From an uncultured Desulfobulbaceae bacterium (GTDB lineage Bacteria; Desulfobacterota; Desulfobulbia; Desulfobulbales; Desulfocapsaceae), in the NCBI GenBank assembly GCA_947311315.1, contig CAMZKN010000026.1, positions 29,980 to 93,979 of the forward strand: a DNA stretch of 64,000 nt, written 5' to 3'. Below, piece after piece: positions 19,351 through 30,721 of the stretch. The notes beneath the pieces were generated by a model, which had not been told where the DNA came from, made no database searches, and saw nothing but the letters and a program-made list of their open reading frames with translations. A program made the position numbers and the translations under genes. Position 1 is the first letter of the stretch, and each line of letters opens with the position of its first letter.

Positions 19351-20744
19351 CCACTATTGCTTTATTTGTACTTCTCTTTGGCTGTATGTTACTCGGGATG
19401 CCCATCGCGCTTGCCCTGGGACTTTCAAGTATTGGTACTATTTTGATGTTTTCAGGTGATTCGCTTGCTTCTATAGCCTTGAAATTATTTGAGTCACTTT
19501 CCGAACATTATACGTTACTTGCAATCCCATTTTTTATTCTTTCATCCACCTTTTTATCAACAGGTGGAGTGGCAAAACGAATAATTCGATTTGCTCTCAG
19601 TCTTGTTGGTCATATTCGTGGCGGAATTGCCATGGCCTCTGTTATAGCCTGCATGATTTTTGCCGCTGTTTCAGGGTCTTCTCCTGCCACAGTCGCTGCC
19701 ATTGGCTCCATTGTTATTGTTGGAATGGTAAAAGCCGGATATCCTGAAAGTTTTGCAGCGGGTGTCATTGGCAACGCAGGGACACTTGGTATACTTATAC
19801 CTCCATCCATCGTTATGCTGGTTTATGCTGCTGCTACTGAAGTGTCAGCAGCTCGCATGTTTATGGCTGGTTTTATACCTGGGCTGATGATGGGTTTGAT
19901 GCTTATGATTGTTATCTATTTTGTCGCCCGTTATAAAAAAATTCCAAGTCAGCCATGGGCAGGTTTCCAGGAGGTATTTGCCTCTGGAATCAGTGCAACC
20001 GGTGGTTTGATGTTGATCGTCATTGTTCTCGGATCAATTTATGGTGGTATTGCAAGTCCTACTGAAGCTGCAGCTGTTTCTGCGGTATACGCTTTTGGTG
20101 TTGCTATTTGGGGATACCGGGATATGGGGCCATTAAAGGATACTCCCTGGCGGCTGGAAAGTGAAACTTTTGGGGCTTTACTCTTTCGCAATACCAAGGC
20201 TTTTTTTCTGACATTGCCTAAAATAGTAACTGACAAAGAAATTAATAAAGTTGTACTGGATGCCTCTAAGGTCTCCATTATGCTGTTGTTTATTATTGCC
20301 AACGCAATGCTTTTTGCTCACGTTTTAACAACTGAACGAATTCCCCATCACATTGCTGAACTCATTGTCAATGCGGGTTTGTCGCCCTGGATGTTCCTTA
20401 TCGTGGTCAATCTCTTGCTTCTTGCAGCTGGTAATTTTATGGAACCTTCTGCAATTTTGCTAATCATGGCTCCGATTTTATTCCCGATTGCGGTGAAACT
20501 TGGTATTGATCCCATTCACCTTGGTATTATCATGGTCGTTAATATGGAGATTGGTATGTTAACGCCACCTGTGGGACTTAATTTGTTTGTCATATCAGGT
20601 GTAACGGGACATAGTATCGGTTGGGCTATTAAAGCGTGTGTACCGTGGCTGCTTGTTCTTTTGACATTTCTTGCGGTTATTACCTATGTACCGCAAGTAT
20701 CTCTCTTCCTGCCTGAACTGTTGGATAAGTTGCAGGGATATTGA
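19347..20744 (+). CDS. dctM: TRAP transporter large permease
   Basis: LLFGCMLLGMPIALALG, AAVSGSSPATVAAIGS, GILIPPSIVMLVYA; overlaps dctQ by 4 nt. Confidence 0.95.
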   Translation: MTTIALFVLLFGCMLLGMPIALALGLSSIGTILMFSGDSLASIALKLFESLSEHYTLLAIPFFILSSTFLSTGGVAKRIIRFALSLVGHIRGGIAMASVIACMIFAAVSGSSPATVAAIGSIVIVGMVKAGYPESFAAGVIGNAGTLGILIPPSIVMLVYAAATEVSAARMFMAGFIPGLMMGLMLMIVIYFVARYKKIPSQPWAGFQEVFASGISATGGLMLIVIVLGSIYGGIASPTEAAAVSAVYAFGVAIWGYRDMGPLKDTPWRLESETFGALLFRNTKAFFLTLPKIVTDKEINKVVLDASKVSIMLLFIIANAMLFAHVLTTERIPHHIAELIVNAGLSPWMFLIVVNLLLLAAGNFMEPSAILLIMAPILFPIAVKLGIDPIHLGIIMVVNMEIGMLTPPVGLNLFVISGVTGHSIGWAIKACVPWLLVLLTFLAVITYVPQVSLFLPELLDKLQGY

Positions 20745-20788
20745 CGAGCCAATTGGTGGAAGTTTCTTTAGAGTTGTGTCGAGTACAC

Positions 20789-20831
20789 AAGGGCTGTTTG
20801 CAGAGCGTATTTCTGCAGACAGTCCTTTTTT
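20789..20831 (+). terminator. Terminator downstream of dctM
   Basis: AAGGGCTGTTTGCAGA...TCTGCAGACAGTCCTTTTTT. Confidence 0.75.
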
Positions 20832-20923
20832 GTTTCAATCCCACTGAAAATGGTTATATTCTCGAAATCGTTTTTTGAGGTAGTCTTACAAATAATCAAT
20901 TCATTTGCCAATGGAGCATAGAG

Positions 20924-21412
20924 ATGAAAAATAGTCCTGAAATATCTACAATATTATATACATCTGATCTGGGAAAACAGACCAGGCCCGTTATAAGACA
21001 TGCACTGGCAATGGCCAAACAATATAATGCCAAAATCATTATGATGCATGTAGTGGAACCTATTGGAGAAACGGCAAAATCAGTCATCAGTTCCTATCTT
21101 AATGAAGAGATAACGGATGCGATGCAGAAAGAGGGTATGAAAACATTGCTCGGTACCATGAAAAAGCGTTTAAAGGCTTTTTATAAAGAAGAGTGTGAAG
21201 GGGCAAGTGAATCCAGCCTGGTTCAGGAGGTTGTTGTTGTAACAGGTAAGCCAAGTGAAGAGATACTGCGAATTGCTGAAGATGAAAAAGCAAATATGAT
21301 AGTGATGGGTAAATCAACTAGGAAAGTTCGCGGTATTCGTGTTATGGGGTCTACTGCACGAAGAGTGAGTCGAATGTCACGTGTACCTGTTCTTATTGTT
21401 CCTAACTATTGA
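20924..21412 (+). CDS. Universal stress protein (UspA family)
   Basis: ILYTSDLGKQTRPVIRHALAMAKQYNAKIIMMHVVEP and C-term MGKSTRKVRGIRVMGSTARRVSRMSRVPVLIVP. Confidence 0.92.
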   Translation: MKNSPEISTILYTSDLGKQTRPVIRHALAMAKQYNAKIIMMHVVEPIGETAKSVISSYLNEEITDAMQKEGMKTLLGTMKKRLKAFYKEECEGASESSLVQEVVVVTGKPSEEILRIAEDEKANMIVMGKSTRKVRGIRVMGSTARRVSRMSRVPVLIVPNY

Positions 21413-22356
21413 GTTCTAAATCCATGAAAGAAGAATTCGATGTTTTACTCGCAGCTCCAAGGGGTTTTTGTGCAGGTGTTGAAAGAGCGATAGAAACTGT
21501 AAAGCTGAGCCTTGTCACATTTGGTAAACCCGTATATGTGCTGCATGAAATCGTTCATAATAAACATGTACTGCTTGAACTTGAAGCACTTGGTGCTGTT
21601 TTTGTTGAGAATTTGAGTGATATCCCCAGCGGTAAAGTATGTATTTTCAGTGCCCATGGTGTTTCAGTGGACGTGGAAAAAAATGCCAAAAAACTTGGAT
21701 TGAAGACTGTTGATGCAACATGTCCTCTGGTGAGCAGTGTCCACAGAATGGTGGAAAAATATCATCTCCTTGGGTTTGATATAGTCATTATAGGTCACCA
21801 TAATCACCCGGAGGTTGAAGGTACTGCCGGGAGGTTAAGCGGTGGCAAAGTACATGTTGTTGCAAATGAAGATGAGGCAAAAGATATTATCGTTGAAGAC
21901 AAGAAAAAAGTTGCCTATGTCACCCAGACCACACTGAGTAAATATGATATCGTTGGTATAATTGATATCTTGAAAAATCGGTTTCCGGAAATCAAAGGGC
22001 CAAAATCAAATATCTGTTTTGCCACACAAAATCGTCAGGATGCAGTGCGTAGAATGGTTGAAAATTCTGATATATTGTTCGTTGTTGGATCAAAAAACAG
22101 TTCAAATTCGAATAGACTGAAAGAGGTGGCCATTCAACATGGTGTCGAGGCTCATCTCATCGATGATTATCATGATATTGATCCCGCATGGCTTAAAGGT
22201 AAGGCTGAAGTTGGTATTACAGCGGGAGCTTCTGCACCAGAGAGACTGGTGCAGGATGTTATTTTCTGGATGCAGAAAAGCGGTGCAAAAAATATATCAG
22301 AGCTGGAAGGAATTGAAGAAAAAATTCACTTTAAGCCATCTATTCTCACATCCTGA
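21409..22356 (+). CDS. ispH: 4-hydroxy-3-methylbut-2-enyl diphosphate reductase
   Basis: LAAPRGFCAGVERAIE, HEIVHNKHV, FSAHGVS, DATCPLV, TQTTLS. Confidence 0.96.
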   Translation: MSSKSMKEEFDVLLAAPRGFCAGVERAIETVKLSLVTFGKPVYVLHEIVHNKHVLLELEALGAVFVENLSDIPSGKVCIFSAHGVSVDVEKNAKKLGLKTVDATCPLVSSVHRMVEKYHLLGFDIVIIGHHNHPEVEGTAGRLSGGKVHVVANEDEAKDIIVEDKKKVAYVTQTTLSKYDIVGIIDILKNRFPEIKGPKSNICFATQNRQDAVRRMVENSDILFVVGSKNSSNSNRLKEVAIQHGVEAHLIDDYHDIDPAWLKGKAEVGITAGASAPERLVQDVIFWMQKSGAKNISELEGIEEKIHFKPSILTS

Positions 22357-22368
22357 ACGGTCTTGCAC

Positions 22369-23598
22369 TTATGAAGGACTGAGTTTCCCGGTTAATCTAG
22401 TCATAGCCTCGGTGACATTTTCCAGGCTGTTGAAGGCAGAGAGTCGAATATATCCATTGCCGCACTTGCCAAAGCCTGCACCGGGAGTACAGACAACGCC
22501 TGTCTCTTTCAGCAGTACATCAAAAAATTGCCACGAATCCATCCTGCCGTCAATCCAGATATATGGTGAGTTTTTTCCACCAACATATTTATAACCCAGG
22601 TTATCCATTGTCTGGCATATTACACGGGCGTTGTTCATATAAGAGTCAATCAGTTCTTTGCATTGAACTTTGCCTGCCTGGCTGTAAACTGCCTCAGCTG
22701 CTCGTTGAACAGGATAGGATACGCCATTGAATTTTGTCGATTGTCTTCTGTTCCATAAACCATGGAGTAACTGTTTGTTTCCGTGACTGTCATAAGCCGT
22801 ACATTCCTTTGGTACTACAGTATATGCGCACCTGGTTCCGGTAAAACCTGCACTTTTAGAAAAACTGCGGAACTCAATGGCGACTTCTTTTGCCCCTTCT
22901 ACTTCGTAAATAGATTTTGGCAGAGAGTCATCTGTGATAAATGCTTCGTATGCAGCATCAAAGAGAATTAGAGCTTTGTGTTCTCTGGCGTAATCCACCC
23001 AGGTCTTTAATTCGGACTTGGAAATGGTAGAGCCGGTGGGATTATTGGGAAAACAGAGATAAATCAAATCAACTTTTTCTTGAGGCAGGCTGGGGACAAA
23101 GCCATTTTCTTTTGTTGCTTCAAGATAAACTATGCCCTGGTATCTACCATCAACAAAGGATTCAGATCTTCCAGCCATTACATTTGTATCGAGATATACC
23201 GGGTAGACAGGATCGGGCAGTCCAATTATAGTTGTTTGGGTGAAGAGTTCCTGGAAATTTCCTGTATCACATTTAGCCCCGTCACTGACAAATATTTCAT
23301 CAGCGCTAATATCAGCACCACGACTTTGGAAGTCGTTGCCGGCTATTGTTTGTCTTAAAAACTCATAACCCTGTTCCGGTCCATATCCTCTGAATGTTGC
23401 GTCATCTGCCATTTCATCGATGGCACTGTGGAATGCTTTGATCGAAGCCGGTGTCAATCCTTTTGTTACATCGCCTATACCAAGTTTAATGATCTCTTTG
23501 GAAGGATTGCTTTCCTGAAAAGCTGCTACACGTTTAGCTATATCGGAAAAGAGATAGGATGCTTGAAGCTTAAGATAATGTTCATTAATTGTAATCAT
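22369..23598 (-). CDS. dapL: LL-diaminopimelate aminotransferase
   Basis: [55 protein letters not shown]. Confidence 0.95.
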   Translation of the reverse strand: MITINEHYLKLQASYLFSDIAKRVAAFQESNPSKEIIKLGIGDVTKGLTPASIKAFHSAIDEMADDATFRGYGPEQGYEFLRQTIAGNDFQSRGADISADEIFVSDGAKCDTGNFQELFTQTTIIGLPDPVYPVYLDTNVMAGRSESFVDGRYQGIVYLEATKENGFVPSLPQEKVDLIYLCFPNNPTGSTISKSELKTWVDYAREHKALILFDAAYEAFITDDSLPKSIYEVEGAKEVAIEFRSFSKSAGFTGTRCAYTVVPKECTAYDSHGNKQLLHGLWNRRQSTKFNGVSYPVQRAAEAVYSQAGKVQCKELIDSYMNNARVICQTMDNLGYKYVGGKNSPYIWIDGRMDSWQFFDVLLKETGVVCTPGAGFGKCGNGYIRLSAFNSLENVTEAMTRLTGKLSPS

Positions 23599-23734
23599 TT
23601 ATACGTTTACCTGTTGTTTTCTTAGGAAAAGGGGTTAAGTTATTTTGAAATGATCCAGAAAGATAATAATTATAATTCAATGACAGGGTCTGTCAACTGA
23701 CAACTCAATATAGATCCCTCAATATAAAGGTATA

Positions 23735-26374
23735 ATGACTATGAGTATTGATACTCCAGCTATTATTTATCGAAAAGATTATATGGTTCCTGAATACGTG
23801 GTTGACACCATCGATCTTCGTTTTCAGCTCTATGTAAACAATACTGTTGTTACATCAATTACCACTTTCAGAAAAAAACCTCTTTCTACCAGCGGAGTCG
23901 ATACACTTCTTTTGAATGGTGAGGATATTGAGCTTAAAGAGATTTCGCTTGATGGCAGGCAGCTTTCCACAAAAGATTATAATGTTGATAAAAAATCATT
24001 ACGTATTTTCAACGCACCAAATACATTTACACTTGAAATAGTAACCGTTTTATACCCGGCAAAAAACACTACCCTTCAAGGATTATATCAGTCCAATGCA
24101 ATTTTTTGTACGCAGTGCGAGGCTGAGGGATTTCGGAGAATTACCTATTTCCCGGATCGACCTGATGTCCTGAGCAAATTTACGACACGAATTGAGTCAG
24201 AAAAATCGCTTTGCCCCGTCATGCTTTCCAATGGTAATTTAATCGAAAGTGGTGATCTGGATACAAAAAGGCACTATGTGGTCTGGGAGGATCCTTTCCC
24301 AAAACCCAGTTATCTTTTTGCACTTGTTGCCGGTCCACTTATCAGTGTACCAGATCACTTTAAAACGCGATCTGGTAAAGATGTTAAGCTGAAAATATTT
24401 GTCGAAGAGAGGAATAGAGACAAATGTGATCATGCAATGACCTCTTTGAAAAAGAGTATGAGGTGGGATGAAGAAAGATTTGGCCTTGAGTATGATCTTG
24501 ATATTTTTATGATTGTCGCCGTTGACGATTTTAATATGGGGGCCATGGAGAACAAAGGATTAAATATTTTTAATTCGAAATATGTGCTTTCAACTCCTGA
24601 ATCGGCAAGTGACCAGGACTATATCGGCATAGAGTCAGTGATTGCCCACGAATATTTTCATAATTGGACAGGAAACAGGGTGACATGCAGAGACTGGTTC
24701 CAGTTAAGCCTCAAAGAGGGGCTGACGGTATTTAGAGACCAGGAGTTTTCTTCTGATATGAATTCGCGGTCTGTTCAAAGAATTAACGATGTTCAGGTGT
24801 TGAAAAATTATCAGTTCAGAGAAGATGGCGGGCCGATGGCACATCCTGTGCGGCCTGATTCATTTCTTGAAATAAATAATTTTTATACTGCCACTGTTTA
24901 CAACAAAGGAGCAGAAGTTATCAGAATGATGCAGACTTTGATAGGTAGAGAAAATTTCAGGAAAGGAATGGACCTCTATTTTGAGCGTCATGATGGTCAG
25001 GCCGTAACCTGTGATGATTTTGTGACTGCTATGAGTGATGCATCGGGCGTGGATCTTTCGCATTTTTCTCTCTGGTATAGTCAGGCTGGAACACCTGTTT
25101 TAGAAGTAAAGGGTGAATATTTTGCAGAACAGCGTGAATATCGCTTTACTGTCGTGCAAACGTGTCCAGACACTCCAGGCCAAAATGATAAAGAACCATT
25201 TCATATGCCAGTTGCAATTGGTCTGCTTGGGAAAAGTGGTGCAGACCTGTTGAAAAATATGCCGGACGGGACACAGGTATTAGAGTTGAAAGAAAAAGAG
25301 CAGGTTTTTGCTTTTCAAAATATTGTGGAAGAGCCTGTGCTCTCATTTTTGCGTGACTTTTCTGCACCTGTTAAAGTTCTGCCTTTTCAGAGTAGTGAAG
25401 AGCTTTCCCATTTAATGAGATACGATTCAAATTTATATAACAGATGGGATGCTGCCACCAGACTTGCCAGTGATACAATCTTGAAAATAGCGGAAGATTT
25501 TAGCCAAAAAAGAGAGGTGTCACCTAATCATGATTTTTTCGGTGGTGTATCACACAGGCTTTTATCATCTTTTGATGATCCTGCGCTCTATGCGCTTTCA
25601 CTTGAATTGCCTGCAGAAATGACTTTAGCCCAGGATATGGGAGTTATTGATCCAGACGCTCTGCATGACGCCAGACAGTTTGTGAGAAAAGAACTGGCGA
25701 AACAGAATAAAGAACACTGGTTAACACTGTATAAAGACAATAAAGAGCAGGGAGCGTACCTCATCACTCCTGCTGCCATGGGCCGCAGGGCAGTAAAAAA
25801 CAGGGCACTAAACTATCTGATGGCCCTTGATCCTCTTCCTGATGAAGTACTCTCTCTTTGCTCTGAGCAGTACAAAGAATCTTCGAATATGACCGATACC
25901 ATGGCTGCGTTATCGAACCTTGTGAATCTTAAAAATGAAAAGATTAGAGAAGAAAGTCTGGATGATTTTTATTCAAGGTGGCATGATAATCCTCTTGTTC
26001 TCGACAAATGGTTTGGATTACAGGCAATGTCATTTCTTCCAGATACCCTTAAGAAAGTGGAACATTTACTTGAAAATAAGTCATTTTCGATAACTAACCC
26101 AAATAAGGTTCGGGCCTTGATAGGAACATTTTGCTCCGCAAATCATGTCCGTTTTCATGATAAAAATGGGGAAGGGTACACCTTCCTTGCCGATTACATT
26201 ATTGAGCTGAATACGATTAATCCACAAATTGCCGCACGACTTGTAGCACCATTGATTAACTGGAAACGTTATGATTCAGAACGGCAAATACTTATGCTAA
26301 AAGAACTTGATCGTATTGCAGCCCATGATGGACTGTCGCGTGATGTTTCTGAAATAGTCAATAAAAGTAGATAG
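23735..26374 (+). CDS. pepN: Aminopeptidase N (M1 family)
   Basis: GAMENKGLNIFN, VIAHEYFHNWTGNRVTCRDWFQLSLKEGLTVFRDQEFS. Confidence 0.95.
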   Translation: MTMSIDTPAIIYRKDYMVPEYVVDTIDLRFQLYVNNTVVTSITTFRKKPLSTSGVDTLLLNGEDIELKEISLDGRQLSTKDYNVDKKSLRIFNAPNTFTLEIVTVLYPAKNTTLQGLYQSNAIFCTQCEAEGFRRITYFPDRPDVLSKFTTRIESEKSLCPVMLSNGNLIESGDLDTKRHYVVWEDPFPKPSYLFALVAGPLISVPDHFKTRSGKDVKLKIFVEERNRDKCDHAMTSLKKSMRWDEERFGLEYDLDIFMIVAVDDFNMGAMENKGLNIFNSKYVLSTPESASDQDYIGIESVIAHEYFHNWTGNRVTCRDWFQLSLKEGLTVFRDQEFSSDMNSRSVQRINDVQVLKNYQFREDGGPMAHPVRPDSFLEINNFYTATVYNKGAEVIRMMQTLIGRENFRKGMDLYFERHDGQAVTCDDFVTAMSDASGVDLSHFSLWYSQAGTPVLEVKGEYFAEQREYRFTVVQTCPDTPGQNDKEPFHMPVAIGLLGKSGADLLKNMPDGTQVLELKEKEQVFAFQNIVEEPVLSFLRDFSAPVKVLPFQSSEELSHLMRYDSNLYNRWDAATRLASDTILKIAEDFSQKREVSPNHDFFGGVSHRLLSSFDDPALYALSLELPAEMTLAQDMGVIDPDALHDARQFVRKELAKQNKEHWLTLYKDNKEQGAYLITPAAMGRRAVKNRALNYLMALDPLPDEVLSLCSEQYKESSNMTDTMAALSNLVNLKNEKIREESLDDFYSRWHDNPLVLDKWFGLQAMSFLPDTLKKVEHLLENKSFSITNPNKVRALIGTFCSANHVRFHDKNGEGYTFLADYIIELNTINPQIAARLVAPLINWKRYDSERQILMLKELDRIAAHDGLSRDVSEIVNKSR

Positions 26375-26490
26375 GAAATTATAGTTCAGATGTGCTTCAT
26401 ATTTGTTTATTTTGGACTTCGAAGCGTAATGTGTTACTCGAGAAGACCAAATTAGACGAAGATGAAGTGCAGCTGGAAAGTTACAAGTCA

Positions 26491-26763
26491 TCACGCTCTT
26501 TTGTGACAGAAGAGGCACCGATATTTGGGCGGGTGATCCTCCGGCAGGGGAGCTACCTTTCCGGAGTCGTGGCATTCCCCACAGGTTTTTTCAGCTTCCT
26601 TCTTGCTTTTTATTTCAAAAAATCGATTGTGATTGGTGTCATGGGGTAAAAAAGCAGTTGTTTCCTCTGGTGCATTGTAGAGAAAAAGAAGAATTCCTCC
26701 GCAGAGTATGATAAAAAGACTGTTTACTATTTTTATTTTGTGTGTTTTAAAAAATTCCATCAA
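26491..26763 (-). CDS. Small membrane-anchored diheme c-type cytochrome-like protein
   Basis: N-terminal TM, then CGECH and CLFCH heme-binding motifs. Confidence 0.65.
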   Translation of the reverse strand: MMEFFKTHKIKIVNSLFIILCGGILLFLYNAPEETTAFLPHDTNHNRFFEIKSKKEAEKTCGECHDSGKVAPLPEDHPPKYRCLFCHKRA

Positions 26764-26793
26764 TTTATCTCAGAAAAAAGGTTGAGAACGTGC

Positions 26794-27828
26794 TCACTCT
26801 CGGGACATCTCGACTGCTTTAAAATTTATAAGTCTTGTTTTCAAGGCAACAAAGAGCAGCTCAAAAAGAAATGTTGAAAGGATATTACTTTTACCGGCAA
26901 AAGCCACCATTCTTTTGTGTCGCCTATGATTCTTTATTATGTTCTTCAGTTCATCGCAACGATATAAAGGGTCATGTATTCGTTTGGCAACGGTTTCTCC
27001 AGAGACTATAGCTGAGTAAATTCCCTCTCCTGTCAAGCCGGAGGCAAGACCGGCTGCATCTCCGATGAGAAAAATATTGCCAAAATGATATCCTTTAAAA
27101 TCGTAATTAATATATCCTGCTGAAGGCTGTACCCCTTTAAGAGAAAATCCCTGTTGTTTCGCCCATCGAAGAAAATTTTTATGTAATATTCCAGCTTTGA
27201 GTTTTTTATTGTCGACATATGCACCTATTGAGATGCTTCCGTTGTATGGGAAGATCCAACTGTATCCACTTTTAAAAAGAGAACTGTTCAGATACCAGTG
27301 CATATCATGTATGTTGCCTGGAATTTGATAATTTATGCCAATGCCAACGGATAAAACGGGTAGATCGAGATACCTTCTCACCATAGAAGAAGATCCATCA
27401 GCCCCGACCAGGTGGGTGAAAATTTCCTGTTGATGTTTTTTGGTTACAGTATCAGTGTAGTTCAGACGTGTGCCATTTTCAATAGATGTAACATTGCACC
27501 CCAAACGAATCTCAGCACCTGCCTGTAGCGCTTTTTGTGCCATGTGGCGACCAAGTTTTTCTCTATTTATTGTGGCGATAATAGGGGTGGGAGAGGAAAC
27601 GCATGTGTTCTGGTAACGAGTGTGAATGAATTGTTTGGTGAAAACTTTTTCATGAAGAGCATCAGGAACTTTTTTTATAAGACCGTTCCAGGTAATGCCA
27701 CCTCCACACGCTTTTTTGCCAATGATACTCTGTCGTTCGAGAACAAGGGTGCTCAGGCCAAGTGTTGCCGTACGTTCGGCGCATGCAAGTCCCCCCGGTC
27801 CTGCTCCTACAATTATAACGTCGTATCG
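26794..27828 (-). CDS. Geranylgeranyl reductase-family FAD oxidoreductase
   Basis: MRYDVIIVGAGPGGLACAE, GKKACGGGI, FLIGDAAGLASGLTGEGIYSAI; start refined to MRYDV. Confidence 0.87.
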   Translation of the reverse strand, partial: RYDVIIVGAGPGGLACAERTATLGLSTLVLERQSIIGKKACGGGITWNGLIKKVPDALHEKVFTKQFIHTRYQNTCVSSPTPIIATINREKLGRHMAQKALQAGAEIRLGCNVTSIENGTRLNYTDTVTKKHQQEIFTHLVGADGSSSMVRRYLDLPVLSVGIGINYQIPGNIHDMHWYLNSSLFKSGYSWIFPYNGSISIGAYVDNKKLKAGILHKNFLRWAKQQGFSLKGVQPSAGYINYDFKGYHFGNIFLIGDAAGLASGLTGEGIYSAIVSGETVAKRIHDPLYRCDELKNIIKNHRRHKRMVAFAGKSNILSTFLFELLFVALKTRLINFKAVEMSRE

Positions 27829-27850
27829 CATACTTATAAAATTACAAAAA

Positions 27851-27885
27851 AAACCTGTCATGAACGTTAAGCTCAAGACAGGTTT
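27851..27885 (-). terminator. Terminator of the sdhCAB operon (minus strand)
   Basis: AAACCTGTC...GACAGGTTT stem followed by a T run on the minus strand. Confidence 0.7.
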
Positions 27886-27912
27886 CTAGTCAGAATTATA
27901 AATGTATAACCA

Positions 27913-28671
27913 TTAATCGTCTTTTAACAAAACAGCAGAAAGATATTCTCTGTTGAGACGAGCAATATTTCTAATGGAAATACCTTTAGGGCAGACAGCC
28001 TCACATTCTTTGGCGTTTGTGCAGTTACCAAATCCCTCTTCATCCATTGTTGTAACCATTGCCGTTGCACGTTGTTTGCGTTCAGCATGGCCCTGGGGCA
28101 GGAGTGCAAGTTGAGAAACCTTAGCACTGGTGAAAAGCATGGCGGCACCATTAGGGCAACTGGCGACACAGGCGCCACAACCTATACAGGCAGCAGCATC
28201 CATTGCATATTCCGCTTTTACCTGCGAAATAGGAATCGTGTTGCCATCAGGAGTCCCGCCGGTGTTCACTGACACATATCCACCGGCCTGGATGATACGA
28301 TCAAAGGCGGATCGGTCAACCAGAAGGTCTTTTTTTACAGGGAACGCACGGGAGCGAAAAGGTTCGATAACAATTGTATCGCCATCAGAAAAATTACGCA
28401 TATGCAGTTGGCATAGAGTGATTTCTTTTTCAGGGCCATGAGCAACGCCATCAATCACGGCACCACACATACCGCAGATGCCTTCACGACAATCATGATC
28501 AAAAACCACTGGATTTTTGCTTTCCTTCGTGAGTTTCTCATTGAGAACATCTAGCATTTCAAGGAAGGACATGTCGGTATGAATCCCATCCAGAGAGTAT
28601 GTTTCCAGATTGCCAAGTGCGTCACTATTTGGTTGTCGCCATATTTTCAGCGTCAGATTAATGCTGCTCAT
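27913..28671 (-). CDS. sdhB: Succinate dehydrogenase/fumarate reductase iron-sulfur subunit
   Basis: [40 protein letters not shown]. Confidence 0.95.
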   Translation of the reverse strand: MSSINLTLKIWRQPNSDALGNLETYSLDGIHTDMSFLEMLDVLNEKLTKESKNPVVFDHDCREGICGMCGAVIDGVAHGPEKEITLCQLHMRNFSDGDTIVIEPFRSRAFPVKKDLLVDRSAFDRIIQAGGYVSVNTGGTPDGNTIPISQVKAEYAMDAAACIGCGACVASCPNGAAMLFTSAKVSQLALLPQGHAERKQRATAMVTTMDEEGFGNCTNAKECEAVCPKGISIRNIARLNREYLSAVLLKDD

Positions 28672-28722
28672 ATTATCTCTACCTTAAGATTTCAGATTAA
28701 AGTCGGCCATTAACGTTGAGCG

Positions 28723-30651
28723 TTATTTGTAGCTTCTCTGGCTGGGAGTAACAAATTCAAAAGCCAGTTCTTCTTTATGTAGAGCCGGCTCGTTATCCTC
28801 TCCAAGATGTTCCCAGACGGAAACGTGTGAATAATTTTTATCGTCCCGTTTTGCTTCATTTTCTTCGGTCTGGCTTTCTTCACGCAAATGACAGCCACAG
28901 GATTCTTCTCTTGCCAGCGCGTCGCGAATCATAATGTCTGCAAATTCAAGAAAATCTGCAAGACGACCAGCCCTTTCAAGAGACTGATTCAGTTCTTTTC
29001 CTTCGCCGGGAATGTACACATAGTCCCAGAATTTCTGCTTGATTTTCGGAAGTTCTTCAAGTGCTTTTTCTAAATCAGCTTTATTACGGGCCATGCCGCA
29101 GTTATCCCACATTAAATGGCCAAGTTCTTTATGAATCTCATCGACTGTGAATTTTCCTGCAGGGCCTCCTGCACTGTTTTTCAACAGTTTTGCTATCCTA
29201 TCTTCAACTTCTCGCCTTGACGAGAGAAAAGCTTCATCGTGATGGCTTATGGTGTCCAGTTTGTTTGTTCCAAGATAGTGCGCAATGGACGTTGCGATAA
29301 CGAAATAACCATCAGCAAGCCCCTGCATGAGAGCACTTGCACCAAGGCGGTTCGCCCCATGATCAGAGAAATTGCACTCGCCGATGGCAAAAAGGCCGGG
29401 GATAGTGCTCATCAGATCATAATCAACCCATAAGCCACCCATAGTATAATGGACAGCAGGATAGATCATCATTGGCTCTTCCATCGGATTACTGTCGGTA
29501 ATCTTTTCATACATCTGGAAAAGATTACCATATTTTTTCATAATGGTATCTTTGCCGTCACGCTTAATTGCTTCCGCAAAATCAAGATAGACCGCAAGGC
29601 CTGTGTTGCCTACTCCTTTACCCTGATCACACTGTTCTTTGGCATTTCTTGATGCTACATCTCTTGGAACAAGGTTGCCAAAGCTTGGGTATTTGTTTTC
29701 GAGATAATAGTCGCGCTCTTCTTCAGGAATATCTGCAGGATTCCTGGTATCTCCATTTTTCTTGGGAACCCAAACTCTACCGTCGTTTCTCAGACTTTCA
29801 CTCATCAATGTGAGTTTGGACTGATAATCACCATGCACCGGAATACACGTCGGGTGAATTTGCACAAAAGACGGGTTTGCAAATCCTGCCCCACGTTTAT
29901 GAGCTCTCCAGGCAGATGTAACATTTGAAGCCATGGCATTAGTAGAAAGAAAATAGACGTTTCCATACCCGCCTGTAGCAAGAATAACCACATCAGCAGA
30001 AAAGCTTTCTATTTCGCCGGTCATGATATTTCGTGTTGTGATTCCTCTTGCCTTTCCGTCAGCAATAACCACATCCATCATTTCCCGCCGGGTATACATC
30101 TCAACTTTGCCTTCGTGTATTTGTCGGGAAAGAGCACTGTAGGCACCAAGGAGTAGTTGTTGTCCGGTTTGACCACGAGCATAAAATGTTCTCGAAACCT
30201 GGGCTCCGCCAAAAGATCTATTGGCAAGAGTTCCACCATACTCTCTAGCGAAAGGAACACCCTGGGCAACACACTGATCTATGATCTGATTGCTCACTTC
30301 GGCTAGTCTGTATACATTCGCCTCTCTAGAGCGAAAATCACCACCTTTTATAGTGTCATAAAAGAGCCGATGAACGGAATCACCATCGTTTTGGTAATTT
30401 TTGGCAGCGTTTATGCCACCTTGGGCTGCTATGGAGTGGGCACGCCTTGGACTATCTGAGATACAAAAAGATTTAACCTGATAGCCCTGTTCAGCAAGCG
30501 TTGCAGCAGCGGATGCTCCTGCTAGTCCTGTTCCAACAACGATTGCGCTGTATTTTCTTCTGTTGGCTGGATTAACAAGCTTGTTGGAAAACTGATGGTT
30601 CTTCCATTTTTCTGCAAGAGGGCCAGAAGGTACACGAGAATTGAGTTCCAT
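28723..30651 (-). CDS. sdhA: Succinate dehydrogenase/fumarate reductase flavoprotein subunit
   Basis: [53 protein letters not shown]. Confidence 0.96.
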   Translation of the reverse strand: MELNSRVPSGPLAEKWKNHQFSNKLVNPANRRKYSAIVVGTGLAGASAAATLAEQGYQVKSFCISDSPRRAHSIAAQGGINAAKNYQNDGDSVHRLFYDTIKGGDFRSREANVYRLAEVSNQIIDQCVAQGVPFAREYGGTLANRSFGGAQVSRTFYARGQTGQQLLLGAYSALSRQIHEGKVEMYTRREMMDVVIADGKARGITTRNIMTGEIESFSADVVILATGGYGNVYFLSTNAMASNVTSAWRAHKRGAGFANPSFVQIHPTCIPVHGDYQSKLTLMSESLRNDGRVWVPKKNGDTRNPADIPEEERDYYLENKYPSFGNLVPRDVASRNAKEQCDQGKGVGNTGLAVYLDFAEAIKRDGKDTIMKKYGNLFQMYEKITDSNPMEEPMMIYPAVHYTMGGLWVDYDLMSTIPGLFAIGECNFSDHGANRLGASALMQGLADGYFVIATSIAHYLGTNKLDTISHHDEAFLSSRREVEDRIAKLLKNSAGGPAGKFTVDEIHKELGHLMWDNCGMARNKADLEKALEELPKIKQKFWDYVYIPGEGKELNQSLERAGRLADFLEFADIMIRDALAREESCGCHLREESQTEENEAKRDDKNYSHVSVWEHLGEDNEPALHKEELAFEFVTPSQRSYK

Positions 30652-30721
30652 ATTTGTAAACCTTGGCTAATTCTATTAATGAATGTTTCTTCTTAAAAAG
30701 AGACGGTTATAACGCTGGTGA

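Noticed and set aside
22139-22594. 151-aa plus-strand ORF overlapping the ends of ispH and dapL
   Set aside because: Covers the convergent ends of two well-supported genes in other frames; no motifs.
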